From Eragrostis nindensis (Eukaryota; Streptophyta; Magnoliopsida; Poales; Poaceae): DNA of 64,000 nucleotides. Positions within the stretch are counted from its first letter, which is position 1, and each line of letters starts with the position of its first letter. Shown here piece by piece: positions 1-9,049 of the stretch. Location of the stretch: NCBI GenBank assembly GCA_012490785.1, contig JAAXCT010000026.1, positions 2,909,682-2,973,681 of the forward strand, written 5' to 3'. The position numbers and the translations under genes are program-made. The notes beneath the pieces were generated by a model. It was not told the origin of the DNA. It did not search any database and was given only the letters and a program-made list of their open reading frames with translations.

Positions 1-1100
1 AAGATCGGTAGGTCGAAACCCTTTTCCGACGTGCCCTGTCACGACCAGTTCGCCTTAGTCGGTAGCCTCTTCATACTCTACACATCATCTCAAGGATCTC
101 GCATATTCCAGCGCGTTGAGGTACGGAGACAACATGCAATTATGGCGCATTACAAGATCCCAATACTACCTTAACCACAATAGAGATAGTGAGAGATCGA
201 ATCTCTCACCTCTTATTGCCACCACAATTAAGATAATATCTAATACTTAGTCGTCACTAAGCTTAGGAACAAGTGCATGTAAAGACCATAAAATCCAGGC
301 AATCAATAATCAAAACCATTCATCCACATATTCAACCAAACTTTGATAATACATAGTGCAAGATACATCACCATCTAGTAGGCCTACCTTGATGGATCAC
401 CTCTTTAACACCAGCGGTTCTTGATCTAACAACTAGAGAACATGAAGAACGGGGCAAAGCCCCGGTGGCTCTAAACTTACTAGCTGTGTTGTCCCTCTGA
501 CGGCCGATCTCGAAACCCTAGGGCTCCTACAAGTTTATATAGGGCTGTGCTTCGGAAAGGAAAGAGATTTCGGGAAAAGAGTTCCTGTGCCGATCGGCAC
601 ACAGGGCGTGCCGATCGGCACACCTCGTGTCCAGCTCGGTTTCTCCTCCAAGTCGGTTCCGAAGTCTTGGGTGGCTTCCATGTAGGCCTTCCAATCAGTT
701 TTCTTCGAGATCAAGTCTTGCATTGCTCTTTCAAATCTTTGAGTATCTTTTATATCTTCATGACGAATATCTCCCAAGATTGGTTCGGATGACTTCCTTC
801 TAGAATCAACTGAGTGGTGGGCCAGCCTTGATTGCCCTGAGGTCCCCTGTGCCGGTCGGCACAGGACTGTGCCGGTCGGCACAGTAGCCCTTTTCTGCTG
901 CTTTTCTTCTCTTCAGGTCCAGATCAGCTACATTGTCCAGAATATCGTCCTTTCATCTGTTTCTGCAATAATTCTCCAGAACGACATATATACAAATATA
1001 GTGCTATTATCAAGGGTTAATGGCCTATAATGATGACATTTATGCTCTAAATAAGACGCAGTTGGCATATAAAATGGTATGCTAGAAATCGCCAACACTT
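1..1100. repeat. Probable retrotransposon-derived sequence, no intact gene
   Basis: There is no credible complete coding region here. The longest open stretch runs on the minus strand at about 535-882. It lacks a convincing ATG and recognisable motifs, apart from a charged patch resembling the low-complexity coding remnants of plant LTR retrotransposons. The stretch carries four GTGCCGRTCGGCAC palindromes (separate entry). I read it as decayed LTR-element sequence by inference only; no LTR pair, primer-binding site or polymerase domain is visible inside the window, and the element may continue to the left. Confidence 0.35.
587..882. repeat. Four copies of a 14-bp palindrome, GTGCCGRTCGGCAC
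   Basis: Copies lie at 587-600 and 608-621 (GTGCCGATCGGCAC, a perfect palindrome) and at 849-862 and 869-882 (GTGCCGGTCGGCAC, one central mismatch). They form two pairs with 20-21 bp between the starts of the pair members. The function is unknown. The same motif seems to me to occur in grass retrotransposon-related sequence, but I cannot verify that here. Confidence 0.8.
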
Positions 1101-2392
1101 GTTTGTTGAGGAATTGGGTGCAGCCTAGGCTACGTCGTCAAACAACTTTTGACTGCACCTCTGGCATAGTTTTTAATATGCTTCCTGCTTATTAATATAT
1201 GTCGGCAATTGTCCGTGCCTTCCAATTTTTTTTTTTTTGTAAGAATATGTCAACTGGTGTGAGTTGAAGTGGTAAAAGCCATGGTGAAGAATCCTAAAAC
1301 TCCAATCAAAACGGTTTTTCATGAAGAGAAAAAAAAATCCAACCCACTCAAGCCATTCAATTGCTAGATACTGGTGCATTATATTTAAAGCACTTGAAAT
1401 TCTACATTTGAAGAAATTTGTGGAATCTCTCAATGAAGTTTAGAAGTTTTAGAGGATTTCATCTTGCTATTTCATTAAGATCCACATGAGCTTCTCTTAA
1501 ATATATATACACATCAACACCCGAAAAACTATGTTTTTTTTTTTCAACCTGTAGGTCCTTGCCACAAGTAACAGCAAGGCTTGAACTGGGGCAAGTGGTA
1601 ACTTAGATAAAATTTGAAGTTTATTTCGGTATCAATTCTACTTAGACAACCTGACTACAAAAGGCAACCTATTTGACGAGCACTGCTACTGGTACAAACC
1701 ATCTGAGTAAAACTCAACTGCAACTTAAGATCTAATAACGGTTGAAATCGCTTAGGTGACAACTTACAAATGAATTGAAGGATGAATGCATGGATGTGCT
1801 CAAGTTGTGCACAAATGACCTTACGCCGATCATTTTCCTTATTCACATTAGGGAGATATAAGTCATTAGGAGGTAAATATCTTGTTAACTTTTGATCCAC
1901 ATGTCTACTCTAGACCTGCATAATGTCTACTCAAAAAAATGCCAAATATTTAAGAAAACATGTAACATCTCAAACAAAAAGGTCAAGATTTCCTCGGAAA
2001 TCCTTTTTGTTGAAGCATTCAGCGAATTGATGTTACACATGTGGAAATTTATTGGTTCTTGAGTAGTTGAGTTCACTAACATCCATTTTTCATTTCTCCC
2101 CAAAAAAACCCCATCCATTTGTTCATGTATATATATTCAGTGATCAAGAATGAGAGTGTGCCAAACGTAAATCCATATACACAAGAATCCATTTATTAGA
2201 TATATGTGAATCTAAAAAAATACATAAATGACAAGTATCGGATGGGCATGGCATGCGCATATCACTCGATCAACGCTGCATATCCAGCACGCTGTACACA
2301 TCGCCCAATATGCATGTCAAGCGTCACACGAAAGAGCCAAATGGAATAGAACACGACATGTGTAGCGCGGGCGGGCGGTCCTTGTCGATCTC
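1101..2392. other. AT-rich intergenic DNA, no gene seen
   Basis: Short open frames only, AT-rich, with poly-A and poly-T runs. The part nearest 2392 is the 3' flank of the minus-strand proline-rich gene. No RNA gene, terminal inverted repeat or conserved coding motif was recognised. Confidence 0.6.
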
Positions 2393-2923
2393 TCATGGCT
2401 TTGGCGCCGCAGGCTCCGGCATCTCGGGCTTCGGAAGCGGCGGCAGTTCTGGCTTCGGCTGCACCTCAGGCTTGGGCAGGACTGGCACCTCCGGCTTCGG
2501 TTGCTCCTCAGGCTTGGGCAGCGGCGGCTTTGGCTTTGGCTGTTCCTCAGGCTTGGGCAGGGGCGGCAACTCCGGCTTTGGCTGCTCTTCGGGCTTGGGC
2601 AGGGGCGGCAATTCTGGCTTTGGCTGCTCCTCAGGCTTGGGCAGCGGCGGAATCTCGGGTTTCGGCTGCTCCTCCGGCTTCGGCAACGGCGGCAGCTCGG
2701 GCTTGGGCTGCTCCTCAGGCTTGGGTAGTGGAGGCAGCTCGGGCTTGGGTTGCACCTCCGGCTTGGGCAGCGGAGGCAGCTCGGGCTTGGGTTGTTCTTC
2801 AGGTTTGGGCAGCGGCGGCTTCGGTAGTTCATCCAGGCGCCGCGCCGCGTCGCTCATGCCGCCGCCCGAGAGCAGCAGCGCGAGGACGAACAGGAGAGAG
2901 GACATCGCGACCGTGGAAGCCAT
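2393..2923 (-). CDS. Secreted PELPK-repeat proline-rich cell-wall protein (copy 1)
   Basis: A single-exon gene for 176 aa. Residues 1-26 form a signal peptide (hydrophobic core SSLLFVLALLL) ending near SDAARRLDE; an AAR(R/H)L(D/E)E motif just after the probable cleavage site is shared with the two paralogs in this window. The rest is about ten near-identical 14-residue units, PKPEEQPKPELPPL, rich in Pro, Lys and Glu, with no Cys or Trp. The protein is therefore probably extracellular, unstructured and wall-associated. PELPK/PRP-type proteins are known as apoplastic structural or stress-linked proteins; no enzyme activity is expected. The ATG at 2923 is the first in frame and directly precedes the signal peptide. 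A TATA element lies 101 bp upstream. It is longer than its paralogs (110 and 100 aa), consistent with unit expansion. Long open frames on the opposite strand are shadows of the repeat. Confidence 0.85.
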   Translation of the reverse strand: MASTVAMSSLLFVLALLLSGGGMSDAARRLDELPKPPLPKPEEQPKPELPPLPKPEVQPKPELPPLPKPEEQPKPELPPLPKPEEQPKPEIPPLPKPEEQPKPELPPLPKPEEQPKPELPPLPKPEEQPKPKPPLPKPEEQPKPEVPVLPKPEVQPKPELPPLPKPEMPEPAAPKP

Positions 2924-5231
2924 GGCTGAACCTCAACTCAGGCTCAGCAGTGCTCTGCTAACGGACCAACTAGACTTGATCTGTGTGCTACTGGATGCAG
3001 AGAACGGAAGGCGAGGCCAGGTACTTATAGGAGGAACAGCCTCATCGAATCACCCGGTTCTGGTGCCTCACAGTTCACCTGACGCAGTGACGCGCTTGCT
3101 TCTAGTTGGCCAGACCGCCAGAGTCTTTGATGTTCTTGTCCCACCATACATGACATCTGAGACTCGCTTGTGTGATCGACACCGCTTAACCCATTGCCGC
3201 GTCCGGTGCCTGTCCGTGCGTTAATTAGGTCGGCAACCGATGAGGCCGAGATCGCCATCTCGGTGTACGCCGTGCCGGGTTGCTTGCCGCGCCTGCACGA
3301 CGTGACGACGCCAGCGGCCGGCGACGTGACGAGGTACGGCGCCGATGGCGGCCCCCGCCGGAAAACGAAAGCGACCGATCGCGCCGTTCCTGCGCGCGGG
3401 CGCTGCAAAAGTCGCGGTAGCATGAGGTGCGAAACAGTGCCGCTAGAAAGTGGATGGACGATCACGCGCCGCGTTGTGCGCCCGGCCGCTCGGTGGAAAC
3501 CCCCGGCGGGTGCTGTCCGTGTCGATGACGCGACGCCCCGTCCAAGGAAACGATCCGCCGATGTCACGATGATCTTGGGGCCTGTTGGCGGCGTCGGTGC
3601 TTGTCGGTGATTTGCACAATTTCTCGGTTGGTTTTTCACTTTTTCTTCCGTAATGTGACGTGAGCGTTTTTGGTTTGTAAGCACTAAGCAGAGTGCCCCG
3701 GTTCGTGACCGGCGAGCCATACATGAGCGCCTGCACTAAGCCTGCAAGTGCAGTTCAGAAACGAGGTGCACGTGAACAACCTGTACTGCTGAACGAGCCG
3801 GATACACATTGTGCACCGGAACGAACGAACAAACATGTATTCTGCGAACAAGTTTCCTCGCAAAACAAAACGAAGAAAAATATATTCTGTGAAATACAGC
3901 CACTAAGCACCTCTGAGATACTTAGCGAGAAGATAAAACACGCTGATTTTTTTTTTGTGAAGGATAAAACATGCTGAATAGATTATCTGCATTCAACATC
4001 GTCTTATCCAATGCAGCCACTAAGTACCTTTTTTTTTTTGGTTTAGAGCAAAGTATAATGGTGTTGTCTCATAGGGCATCTCATACATGACACGTAATTT
4101 TGAAACAATTTATGAGACAACCTCTACACGTAATTTCACAATTTCTTAAATCATTTATGAAAAAATGAACAATTTAAGAGTTGCATGCAACTACAACTAA
4201 AACTATGGAGTGAAAGTCATCTTCTACTCCTAAACAAGGATGGATTCCCCCAAAGTAGCAATGAATCGACTCATGTATCGATCACAGGGATAAGTAAGGG
4301 GAAGGAGATTGGAAACACACTAAACAAACGAGCCAGAGATAATGATTGGAAGCCCCTCCGATAGAGATGTGTCCTCCCCTAGCGCACGGGCCCTTGCCCC
4401 TCTTTGCCGGCGACTGCATTGTACTAAAATCTCCAATTCCCATTGATTCGTTAGCGAATTCAAAGCTCTTTTGCTACAGTGAGAGATGCCCAACGAACAC
4501 GATAATCTAACGTTTCAGCGACACCTCAAGCTCCAGAAAGGATAAAATATACGCTTCTGATGCATGGGAGTATTTCAAACTTTGGTAATAGTTTGTCGTT
4601 TAGCAACTATTGCAGCTTGTACTCTAGTGTGGGTACCATTGCCATGAAAGGTTCTTCTTCCTTGAGGCGTCTTGCCACACTACTCGTGTCAACATACAAC
4701 ATTAGAAGCACTTCGAGGAAGGCAATCTCCATGATTTTACGGTTCTTGAAAATCATGTTTACAATTGCATTGTGTGCATGGTTGATTCGTTTGTTGTATT
4801 TGGATGAGTGAGTAAAGGTATTTAACTTGTGTGGAATGGCAAGGATCAGAACATATTTTAGCATATGAATTTTATTCCTAAATACATGTCTTTCTAGTGC
4901 ATGACATCCTACTAGTTAAAACAATAAGTCACAAGCAATTTTATTTTAGCAACAAGGTCTCTACATGCATTGTGAAAAAAATATCTCGAGAAGTCATTGC
5001 ATCACCGCTATATAAGCATGGTAACAACTTATTTTTATATAAATACCTTGTACAAATATCATAAAAAATATCAAGCTTTATGTATTCTTCTATAAAATTA
5101 CAAAAACTATGGTACTCCAAAAATACATTCATTTCACATTTCAGATGGTGATTGGGTGACGGAAAGATAAATATACTTTTTGTCAAAGGCTTTTAAAAAT
5201 TATGACATTTAGTTATCAATTAAAGCTTTAT
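2924..5231. other. Upstream region of PELPK copy 1, then AT-rich DNA
   Basis: Positions 2924-3020 are the 5' leader of the PELPK gene. From about 3190 to 3600 the DNA is GC-rich with open frames on both strands, but no family or motif is recognisable and I treat them as chance frames. From 3800 to 5230 it is AT-rich with only short frames. No gene called. Confidence 0.55.
3024..3030 (-). promoter_or_regulatory. TATA box of PELPK copy 1
   Basis: CTATAAG on the minus strand, inside CTATAAGTAC, about 101 bp upstream of the ATG at 2923. The same CTATAAGTA core sits 105-112 bp upstream of both paralogs. Confidence 0.6.
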
Positions 5232-5550
5232 GCTCCTTGACTCAAGGCAGAGATTTGGTAATAAATATCGGGAGGTAATCATAGTGGCTGCATGGACCAT
5301 CTGGTGTCATAGAAATGGCATAATTTTTGATGGTCAGACACTAAGCTTGAATAGATGGAAAAAGTGCTTCAAGGAGGAGTTCACGCTGGTCCAGTGTTAA
5401 GATTTTACTTGATAATTGGTTTTGTAATATACGATAACTGAACATTTATTAAGGTCTTTTTTTGAGCCTATGGCCTTTGTAAACTTTGTAAATATTCTTT
5501 TATAAATAGAAAAAATGAGTAGGGGTCCCCTGCTGTTCGGTTCAAAAAAT
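5232..5550 (+). mobile_element. 3'-end remnant of a plant L1-type LINE
   Basis: On the plus strand 5232-5400 reads in frame through EVIIVAAWTIWCHRN and RWKKCFKEEF to a stop. This is the pattern seen at the C-terminus of plant LINE ORF2 after the zinc-finger region (hydrophobic AAWxIWxxRN). It is followed by a 3' tail with TATAAATAG and GAGTAGGGGTCCCC and a short A-rich end near 5550. The element is heavily 5'-truncated: neither RT nor endonuclease is present. Confidence 0.6.
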
Positions 5551-6335
5551 AAATTAAAGTGTACCTACATCTAATAATTTGTATGGATTTTTTTTATAAA
5601 ATTAGAATAAGTGACAGTTATATTTGGGCTGGAACTTCACCAACGGGGCCATCTCATCGATTCCACCTAATAAGCCCAGTAAGAAACAGCCCACCCCGGA
5701 TGTCTAATAGCTCATCAAAGCACACAAATTTTGTCAAAAGAATAATAAATCAAGAGAAAATTCCTTCCTTGGCCCTGGTAAATTCACTGGTTCCTTCCTT
5801 GGCTCCTTATCAAATGAATTTCCCTATATGGCTCAGAACTCAAATTTTATTCTTTTCTTGGTCCTTCCGTTAGTTTCAGGTGATAATGGTGTTAATTGAG
5901 AGGGCAAATGACGTTTATACCCATGAAGTGAACAAAAGTGCAAAATTCAATTTCGGGAGTATTTATGTGTTCCAAAATTTCAGAATATTGTAACTGAACA
6001 AGATTTCAACATTAGTTTTCGATTTCATAACGACGCGAAAATTTGACATTATATTTTGATTTCATAATTGTACAACAAAAAATTCAGCATAATTTCATAA
6101 TTGTTCATCTTGGCGAGCTGCGTATTTTGTCTGCTGGTTTTGGTGCCTTCGTTCGTCTGATCCGACCCTGCTAGTCTGTGTGTCGTCTCGCCTACGCGCG
6201 GCCCCGGCTAACCTAAGTACCTAACCCACTCTTCCCCTACCCCGCCGGCCGCCGCCTCCCCTCTCTGCCATCGTATCCGATCCCACCGTCTCGATTTGGA
6301 TCTGTTCACCTCGTCTTCCTCCTCCGCGGAGATCG
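5551..6335. other. AT-rich spacer and CT-rich leader of the DUF1618 gene
   Basis: Positions 5551-6110 are AT-rich with no supported gene. From about 6180 to 6335 the plus strand becomes pyrimidine-rich (CTCTTCCCC, CTCGTCTTCC), as in grass 5' leaders, and leads directly to the ATG at 6336. No clear TATA box was chosen. Confidence 0.5.
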
Positions 6336-7661
6336 ATGGCGGCCTCACCTCCTGTATCCTCCTCCTCGATTGTGCGGCTTGTGCCTACACCTGCAGGGTC
6401 CGATGGTTCTGACGACGACACCCGCGGTTCGGTCCTCCTCGACATGGATTGCCACATCACCAACCTCCCCAACGCCACCACCGCCGCGGGCACCACGAGC
6501 ACGGGCCTCAGCATCGAGGTGGCCTTCCACGCCGCCAGCCCGCCGGCCGCCTCCCGCCTCTGCGTGCACTGCCCCGGCCTGGAGTTCGGCTACTACACGC
6601 CCAAGCTCGTCGCCACCGACGCCGACCTCGTCCTCTTTTACGTCTTCGTCTACCCCAACGGCATGGTCACTTCGCACGGCTGCGACTACTTCGTCTACAG
6701 GCCGGCCGGCGCCGACCGCCGGTTAGACCTGCTTCCCAACCCGTTCCCCAAGTACCTCAACTACTCTTCCATTGCCTTTATCAGCCGCGACGGCGGGAGT
6801 TCGTATGCAGTCGCCTCCCTCGGTATGGAGCGGCCCGTGTTCGACGGCGATGTGCTCATCAGCCTGGGTTTCGATCTCCTCCTGTACAACTCTGAAACCA
6901 AGACGTGGGTCACCAAGAGATTGCTGGTGACTGATCTCCGGAGGGACCCTTTGCCTGACGCTCTTGACGTTAGGCTGTACCAAGAGACGAACAAGGCCAT
7001 TACAATCGGCGGTGAGCGTGGCACGGTTGCCTGGGTGGACCTCTGGTGTGGCATCTTACTCTGCGACGTGTTCGCGGAGTGCCCTGTGCTCCATGACATC
7101 CCGCTGCCGGCGCCGGCAAGGGCCAACTGGGGTCTCTTCCTCCGACAATATGATCCCAGATATATCCGGGACGTCACCTTCCATCAACGCGACAACTCTA
7201 TCAAGTACATCGAGATGGAAAGCAGCCAGTCACCAGGAGTGCGGCATAATAATATAAACTCGAGCGGACTCCATACCACCCTTCACGGCTGGAAGGCCAC
7301 AATGTGGAGCATGCCACTACTGCCGATGGGTTCGACAGCGGAATGGCAACGTGATTGTGAAGTTGACGCTAATGACATCGCCATCGACCCTTGTCTTTCT
7401 ACCCTGCTGTCTATGCCGAGCAGCAGCAGCAGCACTGAAGAACTTTCAATTGCATGCCCCACAATTAGCATGGATGGCGGTGTTGTTTACTTTCGTTCTA
7501 CGACCTGGTCGGAGCGCCCGGACAAATTTGAAATGTTGCTTGCTATTGATATGAGGAAGGGGAGGCTGCAAGCTGGAGCCGAGCTTGATGTCCAGAAGAA
7601 CGTTTTCATGCGCACCTTCTGCACCAGCGAGATCTGCAGATATCTCGGTTCACAAAACTGA
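6336..7661 (+). CDS. DUF1618 domain protein
   Basis: An intronless gene for 441 aa. The hallmark is VAWVDLWCGILLCDVF at about residues 230-246, followed by a PVLHDIPLP segment; this pattern is typical of DUF1618 proteins, a family greatly expanded in grasses and often annotated next to F-box-like genes. The biochemical function is unknown. The N-terminal half contains short beta-strand-like stretches (LCVHCPG, YFVYRP) and the C-terminal part has the usual FRSTTWS and LLAIDMR segments. No signal peptide or membrane segment is seen. The ATG at 6336 is the first in frame after a pyrimidine-rich leader and the TGA is at 7659-7661. There is no internal disruption. It is the only plus-strand gene among the three minus-strand PELPK genes and probably has its own promoter. 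Confidence 0.8.
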   Translation: MAASPPVSSSSIVRLVPTPAGSDGSDDDTRGSVLLDMDCHITNLPNATTAAGTTSTGLSIEVAFHAASPPAASRLCVHCPGLEFGYYTPKLVATDADLVLFYVFVYPNGMVTSHGCDYFVYRPAGADRRLDLLPNPFPKYLNYSSIAFISRDGGSSYAVASLGMERPVFDGDVLISLGFDLLLYNSETKTWVTKRLLVTDLRRDPLPDALDVRLYQETNKAITIGGERGTVAWVDLWCGILLCDVFAECPVLHDIPLPAPARANWGLFLRQYDPRYIRDVTFHQRDNSIKYIEMESSQSPGVRHNNINSSGLHTTLHGWKATMWSMPLLPMGSTAEWQRDCEVDANDIAIDPCLSTLLSMPSSSSSTEELSIACPTISMDGGVVYFRSTTWSERPDKFEMLLAIDMRKGRLQAGAELDVQKNVFMRTFCTSEICRYLGSQN

Positions 7662-8276
7662 AAATTTTGTGCCAAATTTATCACACAACTAAAAAAAATT
7701 TAGAGTTCTTGCTCTCAGAGCATAACAGGGGCCCACTTGTCAGGTTAAATTATTTTTCTATATATGATAAATCGCTGTGAAACTGTGAAAACGTTTTAAA
7801 CAAATTTTTGTCAAAGTACCTGTAGTTTTACAAAATTTACTCTAGAAAAATTGATTTGATTTTGGCCAAAAAATATATGTGTGTGTGGACTCTTGTCGAT
7901 TGTCATATGCTGCGTTACGTATTCACAAAATTTTGCAGATGGCAAAGTCGAGAATAGTGCAGTTATGAACTTAACTTCTCACAGCTTTTCCTTTGCCCCG
8001 TAAAATGATGATCATTCCCTTTACACAAACACTTGTCACTAGATAACATTCTCGTTCAGTACTTTGGCAAAGTTGGTGCACTCGCCGTTAAAAAGGTTCA
8101 GAAATCACAACGAAACAAGAACAGGGACACGCAAGCAATTACATCATGCAGTACAAGTACGAGGGGACATGACGATCGAGTGACAGATCACAACGCAAAC
8201 AAAGATTGCACATGAGCAGCGGAGTATAGCTAACGAGCGCGGTATGCGCGTATGTACGTAGCTAGGGGTGCATCAA
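7662..8276. other. Intergenic 3' flank, no gene seen
   Basis: AT-rich 3' flank of the DUF1618 gene merging into the 3' flank of PELPK copy 2 (convergent arrangement). Only short frames without motifs occur, for example 8033-8215. Confidence 0.6.
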
Positions 8277-8609
8277 TCACGGCTTGCCCTCCGGCTCAGG
8301 GAAGTGGAACTCGGGAATGGCCGGAATCTCAGGCTTGGGAGGCAGCTCCACCTTGGGGAACGGTGGCAGTTCAGGCTTCGGCGGCAGGTGCACTTCCGGG
8401 AACGGAGGCAGCTCCGGCTTCGGCGGCAGCTCGACCTTGGGCAAGGGCGGCAGCTCGTGCTCCGGCACCGGAAACTCGGGCACGGTCGGGTGCTCCTCCT
8501 CAGGCGCTGCCTCCTCCTCCAGGTGCCTTGCAGCGCTGCTTGTGGCAACGCAAGCGAGCAGCAGTGCCGCGAGGAAGACGAGGAGGGTCTTGGTGTTCTT
8601 GGAAGCCAT
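8277..8609 (-). CDS. Secreted PELPK-repeat proline-rich cell-wall protein (copy 2)
   Basis: A single-exon gene of 110 aa, starting at the ATG at 8609. An in-frame extension reaches 8675, but the N-terminus at 8609 (MASKNTK, then LLVFLAALLLACV) is a clear signal peptide that lines up with the paralogs. The signal peptide ends near SSAARHLEEE. The mature part alternates acidic stretches with PPKPELPPFPEVHL-type units, where the phase is ELPPFP/VELPPKP rather than the PKPEEQ of copy 1, and ends in FHFPEPEGKP. That tail is nearly identical to the end of copy 3 (FHFPEPEEKP), so copies 2 and 3 are closer to each other than to copy 1. It is probably an unstructured, negatively charged apoplastic protein. 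A TATA element lies 112 bp upstream. Confidence 0.85.
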   Translation of the reverse strand: MASKNTKTLLVFLAALLLACVATSSAARHLEEEAAPEEEHPTVPEFPVPEHELPPLPKVELPPKPELPPFPEVHLPPKPELPPFPKVELPPKPEIPAIPEFHFPEPEGKP

Positions 8610-8720
8610 GTTGGACGCTGGTGCTTGTGTGTGCAACTCTGTAGCTGTATGTGTGTGTATTGGGATCGAGAACACGTGTTTGATTTGTGGGATGAGAAGA
8701 TCGGATGGAGTGGTGTGGTA

Positions 8721-8727
8721 CTTATAG
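8721..8727 (-). promoter_or_regulatory. TATA box of PELPK copy 2
   Basis: CTATAAG on the minus strand, inside CTATAAGTAC, about 112 bp upstream of the ATG at 8609. It is the same core as in copies 1 and 3. Confidence 0.6.
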
Positions 8728-9049
8728 CTAGTGTGCGATCGTGCTTCGCGTACGTGAATATGGGGATGAAAGTGTGGCGCTTAATTTATTTAACTTGGGG
8801 CTTGATAGGTGACCTGCATTTTGCGTTTGGTTCGTGGGTGCACCTGTGATTTGGTTGGAAAATCGAGTGATCAGAGCATCTGGTTGGTGAGCGCTGCGCG
8901 CGCCATGTCAAGGGAAGTTGAGTAATTGCGGTGCGTGCTTGTCAGCTCATGTACCTGCTTGGACCGTTGTCAGATTAGTTCACCTGTTAAGGTTCGACGG
9001 CATGTTGGGGGGACGCCAATTCTTTAGCTGTTTGGGAACATGGAACTAA

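Noticed and set aside
2253..3224. Long Gly/Ser-rich and Ala-rich plus-strand open frames over PELPK copy 1
   Set aside because: They are antisense shadows of the proline-rich repeats; the minus strand has a signal peptide, a TATA box and two paralogs.
8252..8849. Plus-strand frames over PELPK copy 2
   Set aside because: Same shadow effect, with no motif or conservation beyond the repeat.
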